Shown here in pieces: positions 48,966 to 62,023 of a stretch of DNA of 64,000 nucleotides. This DNA comes from Oreocharis arfaki (taxonomy: Eukaryota; Chordata; Aves; Passeriformes; Paramythiidae), in contig VZRR01013403.1 of assembly GCA_013398015.1 (NCBI GenBank), forward strand, positions 434,001 through 498,000, in the 5' to 3' direction. Numbering within the stretch: position 1 is the first letter of the stretch; each line of letters starts with the position of its first letter. The notes beneath the pieces are model-generated. The model searched no databases. It worked only from the letters and a program-made list of their open reading frames with translations, and was not told where the DNA came from. A program made the translations under genes and the position numbers.

Positions 48966-51831
48966 ATTCTAAGCTGTGTAATAGGGAAAAGCTTCCATAT
49001 CCTCATCTCTTCCTTTCGGGCCTGGTTCCAAGATGAACTCGCCGGGCCTTTGACTTCCCTTTAGGCCGAGCCGGGGCGTTCCAGGTGACCTGGTGCTGGA
49101 TGTCACCCCTGCACTGGAAGGGGAAAAGCCCTGTGGGTGACAGGCCACGACCCCACACTCCAGCCTGGATGGGGACCCTGCACCTGCGTTTAGCTCTGGC
49201 TGCACAAGCCGAGGCCTGACACGGAAGCTTTACAACAACTTCCACCTCAACAGCTCCAGCTCCTGCAAAACACACGTGGGCTGCTCCAGATGTACGGCTG
49301 GCAGGGGAGCAGGAGACGTGCAGGAGTTGTAGGGAGCCTTCAAGTTTATTTATGACAAAACAACCCTTGTGCAGGAAGCAGGGATGCCAAGGGCCTGCCA
49401 TCCCGGGCATCCCGCTAATGCATTTACTCGCTCCCTCTCCCTGACGCTGTCTCTCATTTTCAGCTTGTAGCTTTAATAATCTCTGCCACTGCCTTCTGTA
49501 GAATATTCCTCCTGCAGCTTGCCTTTGACAGCTCTGGTTTTAATAGAGGATAAGCACCAAACTCCAGCTGAATCTGAAGACATATTTCTAATCTCGTCCC
49601 GCATTTATTTTGCTTCTCGGAGAACTTCCTATCTCGAACAGAGGAAAAAAGTGTTTTTCACATAATAAGTTGACACGTTGAATAGGTTTCTGGAGGTATC
49701 ATTAATTCAAACTCCAAGTCAGAGTTAGTTACCTTGTAGTAAAGAGACAAATACACGTAAACCCTGTTACTTGGATAATAGGTTTGATTCAATTCTTTAT
49801 CAGGGAGATTGCAACAATACACCAGGCATTCCAGTCCAGGGAAAAATCCCATTTTGTGAGGTGTTGAATGAAAGTGTCATAACAGCAACGTGCTGCCTGT
49901 CTGGATTTGAAGATATAGCCTGAAGTATTGGTTGAAACAAAGAATTAAATTGGATGGCAACATGAAAATAAGAAACAAGGAAATGTTGACTGTGAAACAA
50001 GTGTTTCAAGGTAATTTGTTCCACTATTCTCATCAGGTCATTATGACGTTTTCCGTGTACTGTGGGGTTTTTTTTCCTATTGTAAGACAACTGAAAGCTC
50101 CCAGTTCTGCAGTGATGCTGCTAAATTGAAGCATTTTCCTGTAAATTTGTGCTTGTCAGTGTAAATAACAGCCTTTGATTTGTCTGTCCTCTCTCTCCTC
50201 CGTGGGGAAGGATGTAAATATCTGTCACCACTACTGGAAAAGTGGTGTAGTGCTTGATTATGGGATAAATTTAGCATTCCGTGGTGCTGTTAGAGCTGGA
50301 GGACTGGAGCAGGGTGAGAGCTGGGGGCAAACCAGACCCAGCTCTGGGATCTGCTCCCTGCAGGAGCTTTGGGAAGTGTTTGGGTGGGGGTATAAAGCTT
50401 AAATCAAGCTTAAATTGCTTGACATGAAATGCTGAATGATCACCAGAGCCTTCTTTCTTTCACAGATATTCCTGCTTTCCCTTTCTCCCCCCTTTTAAAA
50501 AAAAATCATTTTACACCTCATTTGTGCCTTCATTTAAGGTCATTCCCTTTCCTTAGTTCTTATCCCAGCTGCCTCCCTGGCCTGCCTTGGTTCCTTGGGG
50601 ATTACAGACTCCATGGACAATTTGGAGGTGGTTGTCTATTCTTGCTCCTTTCTAAGATGGAATTTGTTCTGTCACTAAAAAACTTTCACCTCCAAATCTC
50701 GAAACAATTTCCCACACAGGAAGTCTGGCTTGAAAAAATGTTTCAGCAAAAAAAAAGTTGTAAAATAATGACTCAAATTTTTATTCTTTTTACAGTTGAC
50801 CAGCTCTTGGAAATCAAAGCTGTTTGAGAAATTCAGGGTAAAACATTATTAAATGAGGTACCAGTGATACATCTTTTGATCAGCTCTGCTGAAAGAGGCT
50901 CTGTGAACCAGCCTGACCTCTGATGTCTCCTTTGTGTAACCCCTGTGACACAGGGTTTGCTATGAGAAATGGAACAAGATTAATAATTAATCCATTTGCT
51001 GGTGTCTGAAATAGCGACACAAGGTTGGCTTTAGACACATGTTTTATTAATGAGCTTTGAAAACAATTGCTTTCTCCCAGCAACAGACTGCTCTGAGCTT
51101 TAGACTGGAGAAAAAAAAAGGGCTGGAGGGAATATCTGGAGTTTTTTGGTTGCCACTGTTGTTCCCCCTCTCCCCAGGGCATTCACAGAACTCGGTCACC
51201 GCGTCCAAACCTTGTGGAAAAGGTTGTGAAGTTGTGAAGAAGTGAAACGGGGAGCAAAGATGAAATAAATTTTAAATCATCTCAAGACAGACAACGTGCT
51301 TGACCTGAGGGAGCTGGGATATGAAATATCTCAGAGAGTAGCACACACTGTTACACGTTGTGTAAGGAAAGAGAGTGTTTCTCTGGTAATATTAGAAAAT
51401 ATCAGTGTGCCAATTAGGGGAGCAATGTTTTTGTGTCTCAATTAGACCTCATTATCTACAGAAAAATCAAGGCCCAACTTTTTGCAACAATTCCCCTCCC
51501 CAGCTGTAGCTACCTGTGGGATAACAAAAAAACCATTGTCCTAAAAAGTGGAAACACCTTTATTAAGTGAAAATAATTGTGCTCATCTTCCTTGACCTTT
51601 CAATTTCCTGATTTTTATTCTGCCTCCCAAGGGCAGCAGCCATCAGATGTCTGGTTTTGTTATTAATATTTACTGGGAACATTTTGGTTTTCTAGGAATA
51701 AGCAATGCTGAAGGAAGTCAAACCTTTTGGACAGAATCCCCAATGATCCTTTAATTACCCCATAAATTACAGTCCGTGGGCAGAATTAATAGGAAAATAA
51801 GGCTCTAATAAATATGATCTTCCCAACTTAC

Positions 51832-52007
51832 ATGCAAATTGAAGCTTTGCCTTCCTGCTCAGAATTGTTCCAAATGAATTTGTGGCCAAACACTGGTATG
51901 TTCCAATATCCTGATTTTTATGTGGGTTATTGATTGCCAAGCTGCCTCCAACCAACCTGTAGTGATAACTCATGGTAAGATCAATATCTGTGCCATTTTG
52001 CTTCCAC
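51832..52007 (-). CDS. CNTN6: CNTN6 coding exon: second half of Ig1
   Basis: The exon completes Ig1. It reads WKQNGTDIDLTMSYHYRL, then GGSLAINNPHKNQDIGTYQC, then LATNSFGTILSRKAKLQFA. The second Ig cysteine sits in the canonical DxGxYxC motif, and NGT is a glycosylation sequon. The donor is GTAAGT at 51831-51826. The acceptor is T-rich but ends CAAAG, so position -3 is A rather than the usual C or T. The exon enters after two bases of a split codon and leaves with one base (T), which the next exon completes to TAC (Tyr), where known contactin-6 also has Tyr. The downstream intron (35368-51831) is the longest complete one in the window, at about 16.5 kb. Confidence 0.95.
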
Positions 52008-55000
52008 CTTTGAGGGGAAAAAAATCAAATTATGCTTATAATTTACAGAGCCTATTCATATTTATCTTAAATAGTGTGCTGTAGCATACCTGTAATGATA
52101 AAAATGTAGTTAAATATCACAAAATTAGATCATTTTTCACACACGACTGCTTCTTACATCAATCTTAATGATAGCAATAATGGTATTCTTTGGAAAATCT
52201 TTACTTTAGTCACCAGTGTTCACCCAAATGTCCACAAAAAGTAATTATAACTTATTCACACAAAGTTATCCTTTCAGTCAGGAGGGGGTTTATACCTCGT
52301 CTACAGCTACATTATTTTTATAAATACGAATGGTACCTGAATGTGCTTTGCAAATGATTAATCATGAATTTGGCAACAAAAATGCTTTAGAGATGTAGAT
52401 CAGGAAGGATTGCACTTCAGAGGGCAGAACAAAAGCTGAGAGGGAAGTTTTTATACAGCAAGGCTGAGACTGATCATTCCATGATGAGAGCGCTGCTGTT
52501 TTAAATCATAATTTGTCCCTGTTAGTCCACTAAGCAGAAAATGGATTGTGTCTGCAACATTAGCCTGCTGTTTACAGATGTCAAAATACAATTTCTCTTT
52601 CAAAGAAAATAAATATTATGTGTTTCAGGAAGGGAATTCTTGTGGCTTTGCCATTAGTCACATTAGGGTTGGATTTTCCTTGCTCACGTGAAGCCGAAGG
52701 AAGGATAAAGGACCCAGCCACTGAGGCCTGCAAGTTTGGGGTTTGTTAATGCCATTTTTGAGGTGGTCAGCAATCCTAAAACTGCACAACCAGGTATTTT
52801 CTTCTCCTGATTTTATATCCAGAGCCATCTCCTCAGCTTTTATCATTTCTGTTGATCTCTGGGGGTGATTCCGAGCCCTCTGCAGGATGGAAGGGCCACA
52901 AAAAGGTTGCCAGTGGCTCACTCTGGGTTCCTGGCAGTGCCCAAACCAAGCAATCCTCTCCTTGTTAATTATCTGAAGGACCACAGCATAAAAATTATCC
53001 ATTTCTGATTATTTGCAGCGTTCCTGACAGTGAGGGCAATTTCCCCTGGTAACAAATTGAAGCAAACTCACACTTTATCCCTGGAAATCTGACCTGGATA
53101 CACAGCACAAGACTTGTCAGTCACCCCCAGCCCTGCCTCCCCACACTGCTCAGGGGTTGTTCTTGTGCAGCAAGGTTCCCACACTGGGCTGGGAAATGCA
53201 ATTCCCAGGGAAATCCCCACAAACACAGGGAGTGCCCTGACCTTTAAGGGAGCACTTGTTGTTTTGAAAGATTAAATATGAAATTACTGGAATTCTGTGA
53301 GCAAATTCTAATCACATGAAATAATTTCTCTGGGTTGCTGCCTCCCCTTCCATGAATTCATCCACACTGAGAAATTCGGGTGCAACACTCAACCCTCAGG
53401 AATTCTTCCTACAAATTCCAGTTGATTTTTTGTGTTTCTGTACCTCTGCTGGATCCCTTTTTTTAATATTTGCTTTAGTTGGTCAAGTTTTTGCTGTTAT
53501 TTTAGGGCATTTTGGCTATTTTTAACATTTTCTTGCAAAGATGAGGACACCTGGTCTGGGTTTCTGAGGGGATCACATCCCAGCGTTAGGATTCTGCCGT
53601 AGTTCAGGATTTACGTTTGCTCCAAGTTGTCTAAAGCTTTCCATTTTCTAATCTAAGATATTCTGGTATTTAATTTGCCAGTTCTCTTTAATTTCAGAAT
53701 CAATCACTGAAATAACTGCTGTCATCATCGCATGGCTCCCAATTAAGGTCTGTAATTGTTTTTCCAAACAAATGCAAAGACGTTGGCTTAGTTGCTGCGA
53801 ATGAATTCTTCACAGTATCCCCGTAATCATTCTAATCACCACGGTACAATGATTATTAAACCTCGCATCTAGATCAGGGGTTCAGCTCCTGGTGTGGGCT
53901 TTTTCCCTAATTAATATGTTTACATCACTGAAGGAAGCGAATTAATGAATTCACGTGGCAGACAATGATTTAATGACCTTGTGCGTTCTGCAGTGCATTA
54001 ATACACAGGAATCTGGGTAATTATTTTAGGGAATTTTTAACATAAGCCCGTTAAGGCAGGGATCATGCACATATTTTTGTGAATTTTTTTCCTGCAGCCG
54101 TTGGAAAATACTTTTCCTCAATTGTAGGAAATGCATCCCAGATTGTTTTTCTTTCAGCAGTTGTTTCAGAACCTAAACCTTAAAAAATTTCCTATATTCT
54201 TATGTTGAATTGATCAGTTCCCTTGGAGCCCAAGGACTGTGAGTGGGTATGTGCTCACATGATTTAATAAATTACCTTTTCAGAGTGCTGCTGTAATAAA
54301 AATATCAATATTTTTAAGACTTCATTGCGTTCTATATTTCTTAGATTATTTGCATTCCAATGGAAATGTGCTGCCAAGCCACCTGAGGCTTTCTTGTAAT
54401 TGGGAAAAGGATTTGCAAAACCCCCTTCACGTACAGCATTTCCAGTGAGGAGGAGAAGAGGAAGTTTAAAAGCTCCTGGCTGTGAACAAGACACCAGAGG
54501 GTGAAGGAGTTTTTAATCCCACCCCACTTTGGAAGCAGAATCTGCACTAAGCCAAGGAAGAGCATTCCAAGGAGCAAGGACATGAGAACAGGGCTGCAAT
54601 TCCTTTATCCAGGGTGGATTTCTGGGATTACTGGGAATCGTTCTCTGGTTTGATGTAATGATTAGGAACATATTTGATGTCATTTGCAATCCTTGTAGAC
54701 CTTGTGCTCTGTTCCCTTCCCTGCATTTGTGTGTTCCAGTTATTCCGGTGGTTCTTGGGTTTGGATTGGATTTGAATCTCTTGCTCTCCTTTCAGTGCAG
54801 CACTCTGAGTTGGGCTTGAAGTATTAAAATGTTCTAATGAGTGCTGCTCATGCTGCCCTTGGATTTATTTATTGGTTCCATTGACTCCTCTCTGAGAAGA
54901 TTATTGAGGGGAAAACACCCTCAGCCACCACCTTGCGTGAAAATGCAGGGTTGTGGGATTGCTCTGGGTATTGGATGGAAGTGAGGGAAAGGAGAGCCCC

Positions 55001-57249
55001 TGAAATCAAACAAAAAAAGTCAAAATGCTGCTGGAAACACTGCAAGGTGCTCATGCATAGGCTGCAAGTAAAAATAAAAATATGTAAAATTCCTTGAGTT
55101 AGTTGGTGATAAACCCTCAGGTGACTAAAACCAAAAAAGCTTAAGTGCAAAAAATGATAAATCTAATTTAAAAAGTTGTGTTTATTTACCACCAACATCA
55201 CACCAGGAAACACCTGGAATGATGTACCTGATCTTATAGGCAATTCTGACTTGATAAAAAAGACAGAAGAGACAAAATTATATTTCTCAGAACATTTTTG
55301 TGGATTTCCTAATGATTTTAGAGATGCTTCCATCCATATTTTTGTTTCCAGTCTAATCTGTGTTCTCTGTTACTTCCAACAGGAAAATTGTGTCTCATTT
55401 TTATTTCTCAGCCCTTCCACCTACAGTTCTACACAATTCTTGCACTGTGCTTCTCAGACACACAGTATTTTGAGGAGGAGTTGCAAAAAATTATCACTAT
55501 ATTCGACAAGTTTATAAGAATAAAATAGTGCCTAATAAAATAAAACTTTTAGGAGATGCTAAGCATTTTTTTTTTTTAATTTCAAGAAAAGGCATTAATC
55601 AGCATATTTCTTGATGTAAAAAAAAATGCTAAATAGCAAATTAACTCCTATCTAACTTTCTTCCTGTTGGAGTGGTTCTGTATTTCTGAATCAAAGAGAA
55701 ACCTCCAGCAGTCCTTGCTGTTCTCTGCCACCACTCAGCAAAGGAGATGATTAAAATTTCATACTGGGCTTGATTTATCTAAAATTGTCGGAACTTTAAA
55801 TATATGGGCTCCATCTTTATCTGACAAAGCCAGCATTAGCTGTGGTGAAATCAAAGCAAAGTGAAAAGCTCTCTGCTCCCTCCAAATCGTGGTGTAATTG
55901 CAGCAGTGATAGTCTGGTAACTTCTCATTGCCCTCGGGGCTCCAGGATCCATCCCCAGATGTTGATCCCATCTCCCTGGAGCCACTGAGGCTTTGCAAAA
56001 CGTCCTCATGGTGCAGAAAACCAGGAAATTTAATTAATGGGTGGGTAGAAAAAATGAAAGGTAAAATATGGGTGTCAATTATGATGGGGGAGACTTCCCA
56101 GCTCTCCTGCCTGCTGGAAGCTGCTGTCTCTGCTCTTCGTGGCTGGGAGGGACCCGTGGGGGGTTAAAAGAGTCCAGGAATTTTCTAGGAAGCTCGTTAG
56201 GTAGTTATGAAACAAAAGGGTGGAAGAATTATAAAGACTTGAGGTTTGACATGAACCAGTTGATGTTCATGGTGACAACAGGGAGAACAAATGGGTTGGG
56301 AAGTAAGTGAGGATTTCTACTCGTAGGAGGAGAAGTTGAACTGTGAAAAGGCAATTAAGGGTCCCCTTTCATAAAGGAAATTAAGGTTCCTTTCATAGAG
56401 GAAATTAAGGAAATTAAGGTTCCTTTCACAGCACAACTTTTGGGAACAAATCGGGCCATGAAGTCCAAAAGCCAAGCTGGTATCCAGTGGTGGCACTTTC
56501 CAGGGGAGGCTGTGGTGGGAGCAGATAAAAGCTGCTCAATAAATATTCTCTAAGAATTTGATAGGACACAATTTTCTTTCATGTCTTGCATGAATGATTT
56601 ATTTTTTAGATAAAATTTTCCTTCACCTCAACTAATACTTTCCCCATTATTTTCTGAGGAAAGCACAATGTCTTTTTTTTTTCTTATTCTCCTAGATTCC
56701 CAGCTTTTCCTCTTATCCAACTTGGATTTCCAGACCCTTGGGGCAACAAATTATATTGTAAATGATGACTCTATAGTTACTGAATAAACAAAATATCCTC
56801 TGTACCAAGGTTTTATTAAGTGAGTCTTGTAAGGTATTGGAGATAAACAAACACCATAAATGTGTACATGAAATGCTGGAATTAGAAAAAGGGAAGGATG
56901 TTGCTCTTCTGCTTTCCAAGCATTTATTAATGTATGGAAAGTTTTGTCAAGTTCCAATGTGCAGCACTTCCATTTTCCCATTTTCCACAGCTGTTCTGTG
57001 GATTTGGAATTAATTCTGTATATTTAAAAATATTGTGGGGATGATTTTCAATTCTTTTATTTTCCTGTGTTAATTTTCCTTACAGCAAAGCAGCAAAAAT
57101 AGTTTTCCTTCATTCCTCGAATTTACTCTAAACTTTGCCTATTCTTGCTGAGAGCACTCAGCACATTTTGGGGTGTTTGTGGTGGTGCAGCCACTAAAAC
57201 ACACTTCAAAGAGTGACAGTGAGACAATATTTCCCAAGGTTGACTTCAC
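52008..57249 (-). other. CNTN6: CNTN6 intron between the two Ig1 exons
   Basis: An intron of 5242 bases with no recognisable interspersed repeat. It is AT-rich, with a short degenerate tandem repeat at 56352-56431. An AT-rich block at about 53640-54030 looks like conserved non-coding DNA. Open frames are short and match no family. Confidence 0.9.
56352..56431. repeat. Short degenerate tandem repeat, about 24-base unit
   Basis: Units of the form AAATTAAGGTTCCTTTCATA occur three times, plus a 9-base partial unit (56402-56410), suggesting slipped replication. Confidence 0.85.
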
Positions 57250-57376
57250 CTGTAGTATGGCAGTGGATATCCTTTGGCTGTGCAGTTCAGGACGATCTCT
57301 GGATTTGCTGAGGCCATGGAATAAGTGATATCATATGGCTCTTGGATAAAAATAGGCCCATGAAGGGTTTCTTCCC
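57250..57376 (-). CDS. CNTN6: CNTN6 coding exon: N-terminus of mature protein and first half of Ig1
   Basis: This is the most 5' contactin-6 exon in the window. Contactin-6 is a GPI-anchored neuronal cell-surface adhesion molecule that acts in neurite growth and synapse formation. The minus strand has a pyrimidine-rich acceptor ending TTTCGCAG (AG at 57378-57377) and a GTGAAG donor at 57249-57244. The exon starts with two bases of a split codon and then reads EETLHGPIFIQEPYDITYSM, with the first Ig1 cysteine in VLNCTAKGYPLPYY. NCT is an N-glycosylation sequon. It ends with AG, which joins the first base of the next exon to make the arginine of YYRWKQNG. The match to the Ig1 start of known contactin-6 proteins is clear. 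A CDS signal-peptide exon must lie upstream; I looked for one in 57400-64000 and did not find it, so this is not the start of translation. Confidence 0.93.
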
Positions 57377-59095
57377 CTGCGAAAGAAAAACAATAATTTA
57401 AGATTAGGTGTCTTTAGCGTGTCCTTCCACATAAAATTGTCCTTTGGAGTCCTTTGCTTTCAGCTGCAAGTTAAGGTCTGCTATTATATTCAGCAGAGAA
57501 TCCACCTCCAGACACTGGACTATTAAGGAGGAAATATTTCAAGGCTGATTGATAATAAAATCGCAGAGCTCAGGTGCTGGTGATTTATTTAGCAGGTGAC
57601 AGTGAAGCTCCTTTGCATATTTCCTGTGGAAGCTCTACGGCCAAGCATTAAATGTGCCCGTCCACCTCATCCCTGCGCTGTGGATGGGCGCTGGCAGCAG
57701 GGAAGGATGGAACTGTGGAATTGTGGTCCCTGTGTTTGCTGTTCCCTGGTCACTGAGCAGCCTGAGGGAATCACTCACTTCCTCCTCCTCTAACCCTTCC
57801 CATCCTCTGAGATATTATTTTTGAATACTTTATGAACTTCTTCTCTTTTTTTGTACTGGCCTGGGTTTGGGGTTGTTCATGGGGTTTTTGTTTGTTTGTT
57901 TATTGGGTGTTTTGGAGTTTTTTCTGTCCTTTTTTCACTCCTTTTAAAACAGGACTAGCATTAAATAATCAACCTTTATTTCATATTCAAAATAAAATGA
58001 TTGATTGCGAGGCAAACCAGAACTATTTCTATTTCTGGTGGTGACCTTCCTTGCTCTGGGGAGCAGGGGAGAAGACAATTTGTTCAGCAAACCACGGGGG
58101 CAAGGCAGAGCAGCTCTCTGAGATGGGGGCTGGCTCTGCTCAAATAATCTTTGTTTCTTTCCCTGCCACTCTTCTGGGTTAAATCTCTTGACAAATTTGA
58201 AGACTTCTTCTGTCGCTGTTTCTACAATTGACCCTTTGACTTGTCTTTACTTTGGGAGGGATTTCCTTCTCTTCTGGGTTCCTTTCCTCAGTCCTTCTCA
58301 TTACCTTCCCACAACTGCCAGGGAGAAGTTTTTCTGAAGCCCCCAAATGACCCAAGGATCATTGTTCTGCATTTTAAATCCATGTGCGTGGCTGGGCTAG
58401 GGGAACTACCTGATGGACATAAAAACCCCTGCCTCACCTCATAAAAATATAAATATTTTGGTAAACCTGGGATTCATTTCCCATGGGTTTTTCCTAAATG
58501 GAATTTAGACTCATTTGTCATCTGCAGACTATTGAATATCTTAATTTTATATCCCCTTCCCGTGTCCTTAGTGCAGCAGGCCCTTAATGTGTAGGATAAG
58601 GACACGATATTTTATAACTCCTTTCCTTTCCAGTGGCCATGTCACAGCCTCTGTCACGAAAATACAGCCCATGAATTTTAGTAAAGGCAGCTCCTTGCTG
58701 TTGTTTTGTTTTCTCTTTAATATCCTTTTCTTGCTGGCTGATCTGCAGCAGAGAATAACATCAAATTTGTGAGAAATGATGTGCGCTCTCAGAGCCAATG
58801 GTGTCCTAGGAGTCCATCTCTTATTTATAGAAAAGGTCAGGCTGGTCATTTCTAATTTCCTGAAGCATCCTTTTGTGTTTCCTATGGAGAATGGCCATAT
58901 ATTTCTTCTCCATCCTCCAGGTTCAATGCAATCCCCATGATTTCTCCAGAGATGCACATGACAAATGCATTTTCGTAGGGCTATTTGCTTTTGTTAAGAT
59001 TTAAATAATTCAGATTTTTTAAAAAATCGATTGGAATATGAATATTTGACTAAATGTATCGTTTCTATACATAAAAATCCTGTGTGAATCCTCAC

Positions 59096-59265
59096 CACTT
59101 CCAGTGATGATGATGCCACCACAGCCCTGGGCAGCCTGTTACGATACTTTAGAGCTCTTTCCTTAAAGAAATTTTCCCTGATATCCAGTCTAAACTTCCC
59201 CATGCTCAACTTGAGGCCATTCCACCTGGGAAAATGGTGCCCCTTCCCTGAGATGTGAAAAACAG
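59096..59265 (-). mobile_element. CR1 LINE fragment lacking its 3' end
   Basis: It starts abruptly at CACTTCCAGTGATGATGATG, then CCCTGGGCAGCCTG, CCAGTCTAAACTTCCCCATG and CTTGAGGCCATTCCACC. A CR1 copy with no 3' tail cannot be a simple target-primed insertion, so it was copied or trimmed afterwards. Confidence 0.9.
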
Positions 59266-59283
59266 TGAGGACAAGGAATAAAG

Positions 59284-59658
59284 GTGGGTATTTATTTGAA
59301 GGGCCTTCAAAGGCACACCCTGGAGAGCCAGAGGCTGCTGCCAAGATGGACCTGAGATGGACCCCAGGTCATGAGTCCTTCACACTTTTATAAGCTTGGA
59401 CCATTTGCATATCAAGTTTAATTCTCTAATTAAAGTTTCAGTTAATGATGGAATTTCCCCAAGCTCACCCCCCTTCCCAAGATGTCGGGTTACATTTTGG
59501 GCCTAGGACAGGCTGGGGGTCCTTGGAGGGCAGGCCTGGAGAGGCTTTGTTGTGTCTGTCTGGCCTGAGAGAGCAGCAGCTCACAGACTGCAAGAAACTT
59601 CAGAGTTACACTCTAGACAGTGCAGGATTTTAAATTATAAGAGTTAAAACTCAAGGCA
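59284..59658 (-). mobile_element. Probable solo LTR of an endogenous retrovirus, inserted in the composite
   Basis: This about 375-base block interrupts sequence that is continuous in the related copy near 62340. Read on the minus strand it has LTR-like order: a TATA-like TTATAAAAG, then AATAAA (complement at 59291-59296) near the far end. No coding region is attached. Exact ends and a target duplication could not be fixed, and the family is not identified; the 3' part resembles the element at 27848-28287. Confidence 0.5.
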
Positions 59659-60624
59659 TCAGCTGGAATCTGGCATTTCCCAGATCAGAATGAATCAATT
59701 GGAATATGAATATTTGATTAAATTTATCGTTTCTGTACGTAAAAAATCATGTGTGAACCCTCAGCGTGGAGCTTGAAAGTGAATATAAACTCTTGCTAAG
59801 GAGTGCTTGATAAGAAGTTAAAAAGTATTTCTTTATGGTGCCAAATCAGTTTGATCTCCATAAAGACCATGATTACGCCAGCCTGAATTCAAAGCTAAAG
59901 CAGGAAAATGAATCAACATTCCTTCATTCATTACTTGATATTGTCTTCAGCCAGTGCAGGGACTAACACAGTGCCAATGGAAGAGGAGGAACGCTGGGTT
60001 TTCTGTAATTATGGGATCAGCAGGGGCTGTCCCAGTGCTCCCTGACACTGCTTCATGGGCAACGGGTGCTCACGTCACACCCTGATACTTCTGTCAAGTG
60101 GAGTTAAAGAGCTTTTACTCAGCCATAAGAAATATTTAAATATTTATGCTCTGCCTCATCCAGACAGGGAGAAAGAAGCACAAATCTGGAGTTCACACTT
60201 AATCAACTTAATTTCCAGCCAAATCCTGCTCCCTGTTCTTTCCTGTGCCTGACTCTGGTTGGATTCATATTCAGCTCCTGGTGAGCTGGAAATGCAAAGG
60301 AGAACAGCCCAAGAGCAGTTTAGGCTGGCCCAGGCCCAGTCTGTATTGTGAGTATGGGTAACTCAGTAGGCTAATATTGCAAATTAGGTGACTTTTATCC
60401 CTTTCCTACACAGATTTCCCTTCCCATTAGGGTTCTTTTGCAAAGGGGAGTTGGAATTACCATTACTCCAAACTGATGGGTGACAGATAAAATCTGTCTG
60501 GTGAAACTGAGAGTGTCCCAGAAATATCATGATCTATTTGCAGGGAAAGGTTTTAGGTTTGCCTGGGAGAATCAGCTCCAAGGAGCCAAACTCCAGAGGA
60601 TTCACTGCTCCAGGACCAGAAACG

Positions 60625-60792
60625 GGAGGTTCTGGTGGGCTGGGAGCAGAGGAGCTGTGGCTGCCCCATCCCTCAAAGTGGCCAAGGCCAGGCTGGACGA
60701 GGCTTGGAGCAACCTGGGATAGTGGAAGTTGTCCCTGTGGAGTGGATGAGATTTAATGTCCCTTCCAACCCGAACCATTCCATGATTCTGGA
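60625..60792 (+). mobile_element. CR1 LINE 3' fragment
   Basis: GGCCAAGGCCAGGCTGGACG, AGGCTTGGAGCAACCTGGG, TTAATGTCCCTTCCAACCC and CCATTCCATGATTCTGG on the plus strand. Similarity probably extends upstream towards 60487, but weakly. Confidence 0.9.
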
Positions 60793-62023
60793 TGTACCAA
60801 ATCAGTGAATCCTCACAGAAGATCATAAGAAGAAGCTTCTAAATGCAAAACTGCCATAATTCACATAAGCAAAGCAGATAAGGAGGAATTTATCCAGGCT
60901 ATTAAGTTCCAGGAAGGCTGTAAATTCCAGGGGTAGTGAGTTTCTAATGAATCTTTCTTAATGTGTCTTAGATAGAGCTTCATATCTGATCCAAAACATT
61001 AATATGACTTTATGGGCCAAAGCTGACACCTGATTAAGAGGCCTCTTTTAAATCAGTGTGATAGTAAAACACCCGTCAGCTCCAGCAAAAGGGATGGGAC
61101 AGGTGAATTAGGCCCTTCCCCCTTCTAATGACAGCAGGAAAATGATGAAAAATCCAACTTATTCAAAATCTGTTTAATTTTACAGCTGAAGACGTTGGTA
61201 ATTTTTAATTGGAAGACAGGGAGTTTATGGGGCCCACAGATTTTTAAATGTCATGGGGTGTTTCCCTGCAAAGAGCGCTGGGGCTTTTGACTGAATCTTG
61301 TCAGAAGAAGAATGAAATTACTATTTCCCTCCTCAGAGGCCTGGACCAGGGAGCTCAAGGACTTTAAAAGGAGCCTGGCAGATGCAGAATGAGAGATAAC
61401 GGGTGAAACTCTGCTTGGAACCACCCAAAGTAACACACAACCCTTCGAGGAGTCAGATTTTAACGCTGGAAGAGGAGATGGGACAAGAGGAAGCAGAAAA
61501 AGGGCCATGAAAGTGTTCTGGGGAAGAAAACCAACTTGTCAGGAGCACAGGCAGCAGAGGCAGGATTCCCTCGCTCCCTCCCAGTGACACCCAGCTCTGA
61601 GAGCAAAGCACAGAGAAAGGGAGATCAGATCTTACAGGTTTGAGCAGGAAGAAGCAACCTAAAACCTGGAGGATTTTCCCAAAGGGCCTTCAACTTTCAT
61701 GTGTTTTCTCCCTTCAGACGTTGATGTGCAGAGCTCCGGAGCCACAGGGCTCCTTTCAAGCCTCAGCTTCTATTGAAAGAGTCAGACTGGGAGTACTGGT
61801 GGCATTCCAGAGCGTCTCTGGCAGCAGACACCAAACCAGGGAGGCATTTAGCTCCCTCTGATGCTGGGAGAAGGGGAGGCACTGAGGAGGCACACAGGGG
61901 GAAGTCCTGGCACTGCTGGAATCAGAAAAACTCTCAGTAATGATGGGAAATTTGGCACTGGAGCCCAGGGTTTATAAATTAAAGTGTCTATAAAATGACA
62001 GCCAAAAGAGCAAGGCATCCCTT

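Larger units (their letters stand above)
35368..51831 (-). other. CNTN6: CNTN6 intron between Ig1 and Ig2 (16.5 kb)
   Basis: This intron carries most of the CR1 load: fragments at 35528, 36982, 38027, 39998, 40441, 45365, 46203, 46335, 48495 and 48698. It also holds a templated insertion between 44-base direct repeats (36906-37154), a single unresolved base at 36950, perfect hairpins at 43384-43407 and 48452-48484, a long T run at about 37620-37649, a G-rich run at about 37690-37712 and A/T homopolymers. A GC-rich stretch at about 49010-49420 has no identifiable gene. Confidence 0.9.
59026..59763. repeat. 70-base direct repeats bracketing a CR1/LTR composite
   Basis: The sequence around ATTGGAATATGAATATTTGA and TATCGTTTCT occurs at 59026-59094 and again at 59694-59763 with about eight differences. 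The bracketed 600 bases hold a CR1 piece lacking its 3' end, an LTR-like insertion and a flank that also occurs at 62144-62363. Confidence 0.9.

Noticed and set aside
49010..49420. GC-rich stretch considered as a CpG island or retrogene
   Set aside because: No consistent open frame, exon boundary or repeat family could be recognised.
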